Assembly: GCA_964645405.1 (NCBI GenBank)
Contig: CAZYCA010000026.1
Location: 1 to 16,173, forward strand
Reading direction: 5' to 3'
From: JAMWDF01 sp964645405
GTDB lineage: Bacteria; Ratteibacteria; UBA8468; B48-G9; DSTR01
Length of the DNA stretch: 16,173 bases
In this document: positions 7,707 through 13,795 of the stretch, one piece after another
How the letters are laid out: the number at the start of each line of letters is the position of its first letter
How positions within the stretch are numbered: the stretch's first letter is position 1
Position numbers and translations under genes: made by a program
The notes under the pieces: model-generated
Told to the model about the DNA's origin: nothing
Databases searched by the model: none
The model's input: the letters and a program-made list of their open reading frames with translations, nothing else

Positions 7707-8105
7707 TTACTGTTGTTCAAAAACCTCACGGCTTATTGGTAACATAGAATAGTTTCCGTTAATTACACCATGAAGTGTTAAACTGGCTTTAGTATACATC
7801 AGAGCATTTTCTTCAATAGTGAAGGGTTGCCCCCGGGCATAACGGTAATTATTGTTCTGGCCATAACGGACATAAATCTGATAGGTGCCTTTCCGGAGAG
7901 AAACTGTCTGGTTTTCGCCGTTGTTTACAGCCACAATTTTTTTCGCAGGGCCAATCAGTTTCACCAGGGCGTTCTCCCCGGAGTGGTTAATAAGGGTAAG
8001 TGTGCTGCGACCTTCAGCCTGTTGAGCTGAAAGGGGTTGGATCATAGTTTTAAGAATAGTTAAAACAGCCAATCCGAAGAAGAGAGATTTTGGGGACTTA
8101 GACAT
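7707..8105 (-). CDS. Small secreted beta-rich protein, function unknown
   Basis: 132 residues from ATG 8105, which sits behind AAAGGAGGTGAT at ideal spacing; the GTG three codons earlier is part of that site and is not chosen. Residues 1-27 are a signal peptide (K-S-P-K, hydrophobic stretch, cut near PLSA-QQ). The mature part has a strand-rich pattern: STLTLINHSGENALVKLIGP, then a Gly/Asn turn, QTVSLRKGTYQIYVRYG, then an Asn/Tyr-rich loop and FTIEE. The 'N-x-S-G-x-x-A-L-V-x-L-I-G-P' and 'G-x-Y-x-I-x-V-R-Y-G' motifs recall small beta-sandwich domains found as repeats in other bacterial envelope proteins, but I cannot name the family with certainty. It lies 64 bases after the three-helix membrane protein on the same strand and probably shares its transcript. 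No clear terminator follows before the sigma promoter region. Confidence 0.8.
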   Translation of the reverse strand: MSKSPKSLFFGLAVLTILKTMIQPLSAQQAEGRSTLTLINHSGENALVKLIGPAKKIVAVNNGENQTVSLRKGTYQIYVRYGQNNNYRYARGQPFTIEENALMYTKASLTLHGVINGNYSMLPISREVFEQQ

Positions 8106-8169
8106 GGTTATCACCTCCTTTGTTTCTGTTTAAAACTATTTCAGGCCCGGGCTGAGGAGAAAATATAAT

Positions 8170-8529
8170 TTAAGCCGCAGCATGAAGAGTTGCCCCCAAA
8201 AGACTGGAAAGGATAAACATCATCATACCGGGCCAGCCTTCTCGTTTCAGAGAGAAACCAATAAAATACACGCCAAAAAGAACCCCAGCCAGAAAACCAA
8301 CTCCTCCCAAAATTAAGATATCCACCAGGATGTAACTTCTGGTAACAATACGGTGAACCCTGCTTTTGGTTTCCTCATCAAGTTCTTTCATAGTTTCCTC
8401 ATTGAAAGAAAAGGGAAGGCCTTGTTTTAGCAGGCTTTTCCTGGCAATTGCTGAAGCTAGCGGGGCCACTAAAATCGCATTGAGCACCCACAGTGTTCCT
8501 GTACCTATAACCCAGCCCACCATGTCCAT
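8170..8529 (-). CDS. Small membrane protein with three predicted transmembrane helices
   Basis: 119 residues from ATG 8529, chosen over the longer frame from 8607 because AAAAAGGAGG lies five bases before it and the promoter -10 box would fall inside the longer frame. Hydrophobic segments are at about residues 5-27, 65-93 and 99-118, with a charged Glu/Lys/Arg-rich loop (about 41-63, ETMKELDEETKSRVHR) between the first two. Conserved-looking polar or catalytic residues are not evident. An ECF-type promoter (8549-8579) sits directly upstream, so it would be the first gene of a unit with the small secreted protein at 8105. Function unknown; a membrane partner of the sigma-controlled envelope response is inference. 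Confidence 0.75.
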   Translation of the reverse strand: MDMVGWVIGTGTLWVLNAILVAPLASAIARKSLLKQGLPFSFNEETMKELDEETKSRVHRIVTRSYILVDILILGGVGFLAGVLFGVYFIGFSLKREGWPGMMMFILSSLLGATLHAAA

Positions 8530-8548
8530 TCTAACCTCCTTTTTACCC

Positions 8549-8579
8549 GTTAGACTCCTGGTTTTTGAGAGGAGGTTCA
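8549..8579 (-). promoter_or_regulatory. ECF-type promoter of the three-helix membrane protein
   Basis: On the minus strand TGAACCTCC has its AAC core ending at 8575, then 19 bases, then GTCTAAC (8555-8549). The box is about 20 bases before ATG 8529, leaving a short leader that contains AAGGAGG. It shares the CAGGAGTCTWAC stretch with the sigma gene promoter. Confidence 0.7.
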
Positions 8580-8726
8580 GGAAAGAAAAACACGCGGGAA
8601 GGAGCAAAATTGAATATTATCTCACCGTGGTGGGAAACGGTACTGACCTGGCAGCAGGGGGGTTACCAAAACCTTTATAAGGTAGTCTATTTCACCGTCT
8701 GGAATAATTTTCTTTAAAATGGAAAA

Positions 8727-8757
8727 GGCCGTAAGTAACTTCCTGATACTCACGGCC
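8727..8757 (-). terminator. Terminator after the DUF4384 gene at 8774
   Basis: GGCCGTaAGTA pairs with TACTcACGGCC (8727-8737 with 8747-8757, one mismatch) around a nine-base loop. On the minus strand it is followed by TTTTCC. It lies 17 bases past the DUF4384 stop. It separates that gene from the membrane protein gene downstream, which has its own promoter. Confidence 0.7.
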
Positions 8758-8773
8758 CTTTCTCTTTACTCGC

Positions 8774-9358
8774 TCACTTACTGGCAACGACTTTAATCGT
8801 TACTTCAGTCTCAGCCCACCTTTTGGGGTCTTTCGGAAGGTTGTCCTCTATTTTTTCTACAACCTCAATTTCTTTGAGAGCAACCTGCTGGAAAGCGCCA
8901 TCCGGTTTGGTATCAGATTCTCCAAGGAGCTTAATATTGTCCAGGGTGGCGATGGCTTTGATGACATCCTCCCCGGCAGGTCCGCTGACCTTAAAGGCGA
9001 ACTTAGCTCCTTCCGGCGGAATGCGGTACTCCTGGTTTGCTTTGACTTTATTGTCTTTCTGGTACTCATTGGGGAAAATAATGTGAACTTTTCCGCCAGA
9101 ACCGACATTGAAAAGTGTTACCTGACAGTCTTTGTTGGTCTTGAGAGTAACAATGACATTTTCGCCGGGTTTATAGGTGGCGTCCGGTTTATCCACTTTC
9201 AATTCAACCTTAAAACCGGCCTGCGGGTTTTCAATGTCTTCAATCTGCACAACTTCCACTTGTTTCTTTGTCTTTTTCATTTCTGCTGCAGACTCTTTTG
9301 GGGCGAGTGTGATTGTCAAGGCAGCCAGGAGAATACCTGCGAACCAGTATCTAACCAT
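8774..9358 (-). CDS. Secreted stand-alone DUF4384 domain protein
   Basis: 194 residues. The start ATG 9358 follows AAAGGAGGTGA with 6-base spacing. Residues 1-25 are a signal peptide (cut near ESAA-EM). The DUF4384 domain spans about 48-140: strands FKVELKVDK and ENVIVTLKTNKDC (C78), a VTLFNVGSGGKVHIIFPNEYQ stretch with the family hallmark IFPN (94-97), and a closing strand with PAGEDVIKAIAT (127-138). DUF4384 often accompanies caspase and Ser/Thr kinase domains; its biochemical role is not known to me. This protein is a close paralogue of the divergent gene at 9723: both have DATYK, K-x-D-C, IFPNEY, KDN and PAG...IK-x-IAT at the same positions. It has an ECF-type promoter (9389-9420), possibly a housekeeping promoter further up, and its own terminator. 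Confidence 0.9.
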   Translation of the reverse strand: MVRYWFAGILLAALTITLAPKESAAEMKKTKKQVEVVQIEDIENPQAGFKVELKVDKPDATYKPGENVIVTLKTNKDCQVTLFNVGSGGKVHIIFPNEYQKDNKVKANQEYRIPPEGAKFAFKVSGPAGEDVIKAIATLDNIKLLGESDTKPDGAFQQVALKEIEVVEKIEDNLPKDPKRWAETEVTIKVVASK

Positions 9359-9388
9359 TGTTTTTCACCTCCTTTCGTTCGTTTGCCT

Positions 9389-9420
9389 GTTAGACGAATC
9401 TCCACACCGGAAAGGTTTCA
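9389..9420 (-). promoter_or_regulatory. ECF-type promoter of the DUF4384 gene at 9358
   Basis: On the minus strand TGAAACCTT (9420-9412) is followed, with 19 bases after AAC, by GTCTAAC (9395-9389). A start about 7 bases further on would leave a leader of about 24 bases containing AAAGGAGGTGA. TGAAAC with a C/GTC -10 core is the same general form as Bacillus ECF promoters. Confidence 0.75.
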
Positions 9421-9455
9421 CTCCTGTTTTCCACCTTCTTTCTGCCTTTTACCTC

Positions 9456-9484
9456 AGAATACCAGCTTGCTTCAGGTCTGTCAA
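9456..9484 (-). promoter_or_regulatory. Possible sigma-70-type promoter for the DUF4384 gene at 9358
   Basis: On the minus strand TTGACA (9484-9479) is followed after 17 bases by TATTCT (9461-9456). This is a perfect -35 and a 4-of-6 -10 at optimal spacing. It would give a leader of about 90 bases running through the ECF-type promoter. Confidence 0.5.
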
Positions 9485-9503
9485 GAGGCGATTTAGAAAA
9501 AAT

Positions 9504-9532
9504 TTGATAACCTTCTTTTATGGTTGTATACT
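9504..9532 (+). promoter_or_regulatory. Possible sigma-70-type promoter for the rightward caspase operon
   Basis: TTGATA (9504-9509) is followed after 17 bases by TATACT (9527-9532), 5 of 6 in each box. It would give a leader of about 180 bases before ATG 9723, containing an imperfect hairpin at 9562-9597. Another weaker -10 (TATAAT, 9635-9640) with ATGACC (9611-9616) lies downstream. Confidence 0.5.
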
Positions 9533-9674
9533 TCAACATGCTCCTGGAGTGTAAGAACCTTTTGGGTGCCAGTATCCACTAACATTCTGGACACCAACAA
9601 AGGGTGAACAATGACCTGCCAGATACTTCTTAGTTATAATGACTACCTTTACCTCTCTCTGATGGAGCCTGAGG

Positions 9675-9705
9675 TGAAACCTTCTAATTCTTCCAAGGGT
9701 CTAAC
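9675..9705 (+). promoter_or_regulatory. ECF-type promoter of the rightward DUF4384/caspase operon
   Basis: TGAAACCTT (9675-9683) has its AAC core followed after 18 bases by GTCTAAC (9699-9705). GTCTAACAGG and TGAAACCTT are both identical to the element in front of the divergent paralogue at 9358, although the sequences between the boxes differ. A start near 9712 leaves a leader of about 11 bases with AAGAGGTGG ahead of ATG 9723. Confidence 0.75.
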
Positions 9706-9722
9706 AGGAAAAGAGGTGGAAA

Positions 9723-10304
9723 ATGCACAGGAAAAAAGTTTTTACCATTCTGCTTGTGGTTTGTAACCTTGCCCGGGGGACTAAATTTGCCTCTGCTGTT
9801 GAGCCGGAAGGAAAGGAAGTGGATGCGATTTGTAAACTTGCAGATATTGATAACCCCGGGGCAGAATTTAGGGTGCAACTGTGGACTGACAGAGAGGATG
9901 CAACTTACAAAGTTGGAGAAGAAGTAAAACTTTACTTTAAAACTGATAAGGATTGTTATCTTACCCTGTTCTGTGTGGGAGCCGGTGGTAAAGTTTACAT
10001 CATTTTTCCCAATGAATACCACAAAGACAATTTTGTGAAGGCTGGTAATGAATATTCTGTTTTACCTGAAGGGGCAAAGTTTGTTTTGAAGGCCGTGAAA
10101 CCAGCAGGTGTGGAATTGATAAAAGGGATAGCCACCTTAGTCCGGGTCCCTTTGCTGGAGAAAGAAGATATTAAACCTGCTGGCCCAGTTCAGGAAGTAA
10201 ACCTGCCGGAAGAGCAACTTGCCAGGAGTCTGGGTATTACTTTTAATCCCGTTAAAAGACAATACTGGACCACAATAGATAAGCTTATTAAAATCAAGGA
10301 GTGA
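9723..10304 (+). CDS. Secreted stand-alone DUF4384 domain protein (paralogue of the gene at 9358)
   Basis: 193 residues, with AAGAGGTGG just before ATG 9723. Residues 1-25 are a probable signal peptide (H-R-K-K, then a hydrophobic stretch, cut near ASA-VEP), somewhat less typical than its paralogue's. The DUF4384 domain (about 48-140) shows DREDATYKVGEEV, KTDKDCYLTLF (C78), GGKVYIIFPNEY and KPAGVELIKGIAT, aligned residue for residue with the gene at 9358 (IFPN at 94-97 in both). The tails after residue 150 differ. It is the first gene of the rightward operon; the metacaspase gene follows after 50 bases. It probably works in the envelope together with the downstream proteins that carry the same domain. 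What the domain binds or does cannot be read from sequence. Confidence 0.9.
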   Translation: MHRKKVFTILLVVCNLARGTKFASAVEPEGKEVDAICKLADIDNPGAEFRVQLWTDREDATYKVGEEVKLYFKTDKDCYLTLFCVGAGGKVYIIFPNEYHKDNFVKAGNEYSVLPEGAKFVLKAVKPAGVELIKGIATLVRVPLLEKEDIKPAGPVQEVNLPEEQLARSLGITFNPVKRQYWTTIDKLIKIKE

Positions 10305-10354
10305 GAACCATAAGTGATAATAAAAAAGTGTTTCGCTTGTTCAAGGAGGACACA

Positions 10355-12271
10355 ATGAAAAAGATTGTCCTGGTAATCATCTTTCTGAATTTTTGCTTTC
10401 CGTTTTGCTGGCCTGTTTTTGCAGGGAAAAAGGCTTTTCTGGTGGGAATTAATAAGTACCCGTATGCATCTTCTTCTGTGCAACTTTTTGGGTGTCTGAA
10501 TGATGTAAGGATGCTGAAGAATATTCTCATAAAAAATTATGGTTTCACAGAAAAAGAAATAAAAATCCTGGTTGACGAAAATGCTACCAGGCAGAACATA
10601 ATCAGCACCTTTGAGAACTGGTTGATAGATGGAACCAGAAATGGTGATTTAGTTATTTTTTATTATTCAGGACATGGGTCCCAGGTCCAGGATTTCAACG
10701 GGGATGAAGCGGATGGCAAAGATGAAGTTTTCTGTCCCTATGATACTGTCCCGGTAGGGGGGAAAAATATTATTACTGACGACGAGATGGGCGTTATATT
10801 AAGGAAACTTAAAGGCAGGGATGTTGTTGTTATTATTGATGCCTGTCATTCAGGTGGTCTTATCCGTGGGGTGGGAAACAAGATAATGGCACTGGAGGAG
10901 ACACCCGCGCGTCACGTCAGGTATTTGCCAATAACCGGATATGAGCCAACCGTCCAGTGTAGAGACATACCTTGTCAGGATGATATACCAAGTGGGCTTA
11001 TATTTATCTGTGCTTGCCGGGAAGATGAACCGGCATTAGAAATAAATGATGCAGAAGGCTGGATAGGTGGTTTTACGAACTCTCTTCTCCAGGAGTCGAA
11101 GAATGTCAAAATCACTTACAGGGAATTATTTGAGAGAACAAGAAAGCATATGAAGGCACCACCTCTTTCTCTACCACAAACACCACAGCTGATACCCCTA
11201 TCCGGAGAAAAGGTCAACAAACTCTTAATTTTTCAACCAATAGAAGAAAGGGAAGAGGTTTCAAAACCTTCGGAAGCGGTTTTTATCCAGCAACAGGGGC
11301 AGATGACCCAACCAGGGCTTTCTCAGTCTCAACAACCAACTACTGCGACACCAGCAGCTCAGCCAGCGGAAAAACCAGGAGCATCAGTGTCAACCCAGGT
11401 CGCTTCACCTGAGCCTGTAGAACATGACCCAGGCATGGTTTCACAGCAAAGTACGGCTGTGGAATCTAAATTAGAAGAAACTAAAAAGAAGAGCGAAACA
11501 CTTCTTGTTGCGTTAGAATCCATTGAAGGAGCAACGGCAGCTGAGGTGAACGAAATCAGAGAACAATTACGCAGAATATCTTATCTCAAACTGGTGGAAA
11601 GTGGAAGCTATTTTGACAGGTTACTCCGTGGTAAAGTAGTTAAAGGAAAATTTAAAATCAGGGTGGTAAACCGCATAGGTGATGCATTTGATATTCCAGA
11701 AGCAAAAACCATCCAGGACCTTGTAAAAAATCTTATGCCTTCTTTAGAGTATGCCTTTATTGTAAAAAGGCTTACGCAATTAAAAAACCCCGGTTCTCCA
11801 TTTGAGGTGAGGGCATGGGTAGCTGATGAAGAAAGACAGGATTTCAGGGTTGGTGAGTTGATAACATTTAATGTGCGCTCAAGCAAAGATTGTTACATTG
11901 TTATGCTCAATCTTGATTCTAACGGCAATTTTGATGTCATTTTTCCAAACAAGTATTACGGAAATGGAAAGGAATTCAAAGCAAAGGCAGGAATAACATA
12001 TACCTTCCCCGATGAAAAAATGAGAAAGAATAGCTTCCTCTTTCAGATTCAGAGTCCTGCCGGTGAAGAAATTATAAAGGTTATAGCCACCACCAAACCT
12101 CTTGACCTGCAGAAACTTGGTATTGATAAGTTCAAATTTGTCTTTGAAACAAATAGTCAACCCAAGGGACCAATTTCTTTCAGGAGGGTCGTTCCGATTA
12201 AAGCAATCGCAGAAGAATTGGAAAAAATTGAATGGAGTGAGGATACAGTTGTAATTAGAACCTATGAATGA
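10355..12271 (+). CDS. Exported metacaspase-type peptidase (C14 family) with C-terminal DUF4384 domain
   Basis: 638 residues from ATG 10355, which follows CAAGGAGG at good spacing and opens a signal peptide (KK, hydrophobic stretch, cut near VFA-GKK at 23); the frame extends back to 10301 but without a ribosome site. The caspase domain (about 25-270) has KAFLVGINKYP, the catalytic His in YYSGHGSQ (H107) and Cys in IIDACHSGG (C164), the complete metacaspase dyad; the acidic GDEADGKDE loop after His fits substrate or calcium binding. Residues about 300-365 are a Gln/Pro/Ser/Thr-rich linker, 368-412 a probable coiled coil. The DUF4384 domain (about 483-585) keeps SSKDCYIVMLNLDSNG, VIFPNKY and SPAGEEIIKVIAT. 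It follows the stand-alone DUF4384 gene by 50 bases and precedes the OmpA gene by 10. Metacaspases prefer Arg/Lys at P1; the target here is unknown. Confidence 0.92.
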   Translation: MKKIVLVIIFLNFCFPFCWPVFAGKKAFLVGINKYPYASSSVQLFGCLNDVRMLKNILIKNYGFTEKEIKILVDENATRQNIISTFENWLIDGTRNGDLVIFYYSGHGSQVQDFNGDEADGKDEVFCPYDTVPVGGKNIITDDEMGVILRKLKGRDVVVIIDACHSGGLIRGVGNKIMALEETPARHVRYLPITGYEPTVQCRDIPCQDDIPSGLIFICACREDEPALEINDAEGWIGGFTNSLLQESKNVKITYRELFERTRKHMKAPPLSLPQTPQLIPLSGEKVNKLLIFQPIEEREEVSKPSEAVFIQQQGQMTQPGLSQSQQPTTATPAAQPAEKPGASVSTQVASPEPVEHDPGMVSQQSTAVESKLEETKKKSETLLVALESIEGATAAEVNEIREQLRRISYLKLVESGSYFDRLLRGKVVKGKFKIRVVNRIGDAFDIPEAKTIQDLVKNLMPSLEYAFIVKRLTQLKNPGSPFEVRAWVADEERQDFRVGELITFNVRSSKDCYIVMLNLDSNGNFDVIFPNKYYGNGKEFKAKAGITYTFPDEKMRKNSFLFQIQSPAGEEIIKVIATTKPLDLQKLGIDKFKFVFETNSQPKGPISFRRVVPIKAIAEELEKIEWSEDTVVIRTYE

Positions 12272-12281
12272 GGGGGAAGAC

Positions 12282-13775
12282 ATGAATGGGCAATTCTACT
12301 TTCTGAGGCTGGTTACTGTGATTATAGCTACATTCTGGGTGAATGTCTTTGGAGGGATAAATAAAGAGGCGATAAACTTTTATAACAGAGCATCTGAGAT
12401 AGAAGGATGGGACCCACAGTCGCTCATTTTAAAGGAGCAATTATACAAAAAAGCCATTGAGCTTGACCCTGACTTTGCCGAAGCCCACAATAATCTTGGC
12501 GATGTTTATGAAAGGCAGGAAAGATACCAGAAAGCGATTGAAGAGTACAGCACAGCGGCAAGGCTCAAGCCTGATTCTGCAGTTCCCTGCTTAAGTCTGG
12601 GTGATGTATATTTCAGGATTGGTGACCTGGAAAAATCTGCAGAATGGTATAAAAAGGGGTTACAGCTTAGTTTCGGGGATGAACTGGCGGAAAAAAGAAT
12701 CCGGGCGATGGCAGGTATAAAACGGAATAAAGTGATAAAAGCCGAGACGATTAAAACATTACTTATGCCAACCACACGAGGTCGCGCACAGACCATTTCT
12801 TTAACTTTTGGTGAAGGGTTGATTCCTTTTGACTTTGACAAATATGATATTCGGGAAGATGCTAAAGCCCAGCTTAACGAAATCGGGAAAGCGCTAAACG
12901 GGATGATAGCAGGGAAGAAGGATATCACAGTGGAAATGGCAGGATATCCTGTTTATGAGATTGCCGGGCATACTGATGAACGTGGCTCTGATGAATACAA
13001 CATGAAGTTGTCTGAAAAGCGTGCCAGGGCAGTGGCGGAATACCTGGTGAAGAACTTCAATATACCCGCAGAAAGGCTGGACCCGAAAGGATACGGGGAA
13101 AGAGTTCCCATTTTTCCAAAAGCGACAACAGAAGGACAGCATGCGTTGAACAGGAGAGTGGAAATTGTAGTGAAATACCAGGAAGCAGGAGGTAGTGAGA
13201 AAGAAAGAACCAGGAAGATTACCCAAAGAGATTCCAACAGCAGAAAACTTACTATGGAAATAGGTTTTTTTTATAAGATGGCAGAAGAAAGAACAGTCAA
13301 GGTAATCAGGGATGAAGAAACTCGTCTTCGGTCTCATTTAGATAACTATTTCATCTTCTTTAGACCGCAACAAAACTGCTATGTTTACATTTTGCAGGAA
13401 GATTCAGCTGATTCTGTGGACCTCATTTTTCCGGAAAAGGGTGGAAAAGGGACAGTAGAAAAAGATAAAGATTACTGGCTTCCTGCTTTTGGGAAAGGTT
13501 TTACTCTTGATGACGTTAAGGGGAAAGAAACAATCTATTTTCTTGTTACTTCCTGGCCTTTAGAAACTGAAATAGAGGGACTTACTTTGAAGGAGCAGGT
13601 TCGTGGAGCCATCAGTGCTCTGAAGACAAGACGGATTGCAGTGATAAAGCCATCGGAATTTAATTCGTGCGCTACTTTTGAACAATTGCAAGAACCCGCA
13701 ACTTTAAGTTCCTTTATTGAAAAAGTTGAAGGTAGTGGTGGCTGGGTAAAGGTAGTAAACTTCTTTCACGATTAG
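12282..13775 (+). CDS. Envelope protein with TPR, OmpA-like peptidoglycan-binding and DUF4384 domains
   Basis: 497 residues from ATG 12282, behind GAGGGGGA; ATG 12264 would overlap the caspase gene and lacks a ribosome site. Residues 1-24 look like a signal peptide or anchor. TPR motifs occupy about 45-130 (AEAHNNLGDVYERQERYQKAIEEY, then LSLGDVYFRIGDLEKSAEWYKKGL). The OmpA-like domain (about 175-298) shows GHTDERGSDEYN, LSEKRARAVAEYL, a GYGE loop and LNRRVEI; D232 and R247 match the Asp/Arg pair that holds diaminopimelate in OmpA (15 residues apart in both). A diverged DUF4384-like domain (about 330-460) has RPQQNCYVYIL and DLIFPEKGGKGT, with E in place of N in the IFPN motif. It would anchor DUF4384 function to the cell wall. 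It sits 10 bases after the caspase gene and 20 before the HEAT gene. Confidence 0.9.
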   Translation: MNGQFYFLRLVTVIIATFWVNVFGGINKEAINFYNRASEIEGWDPQSLILKEQLYKKAIELDPDFAEAHNNLGDVYERQERYQKAIEEYSTAARLKPDSAVPCLSLGDVYFRIGDLEKSAEWYKKGLQLSFGDELAEKRIRAMAGIKRNKVIKAETIKTLLMPTTRGRAQTISLTFGEGLIPFDFDKYDIREDAKAQLNEIGKALNGMIAGKKDITVEMAGYPVYEIAGHTDERGSDEYNMKLSEKRARAVAEYLVKNFNIPAERLDPKGYGERVPIFPKATTEGQHALNRRVEIVVKYQEAGGSEKERTRKITQRDSNSRKLTMEIGFFYKMAEERTVKVIRDEETRLRSHLDNYFIFFRPQQNCYVYILQEDSADSVDLIFPEKGGKGTVEKDKDYWLPAFGKGFTLDDVKGKETIYFLVTSWPLETEIEGLTLKEQVRGAISALKTRRIAVIKPSEFNSCATFEQLQEPATLSSFIEKVEGSGGWVKVVNFFHD

Positions 13776-13795
13776 AAACTTTTTAAGGGGTAGCT

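Larger units (their letters stand above)
9359..9722. other. Divergent intergenic control region between two DUF4384 genes
   Basis: This 364-base gap holds promoters in both directions: an ECF-type element facing each gene, sigma-70-like pairs facing each gene, and an imperfect inverted repeat (9562-9597: GGTG/CACC and CCAG/CTGG arms around a 14-base loop). No RNA gene was recognised in it, and no convincing coding sequence. Confidence 0.6.

Noticed and set aside
9611..9766. 51-codon frame on the + strand with an AAAGGGTG site, overlapping the start of the DUF4384 gene at 9723
   Set aside because: The frame runs through the ECF-type promoter and into the next gene in a different frame, and the peptide has no recognisable features. 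The ribosome-like site is probably chance.
10305..10334. GAACC followed 19 bases later by GTGTTTC ahead of the metacaspase gene
   Set aside because: Spacing fits but only three of seven -10 bases match, and the gene is already within the operon started at 9723.
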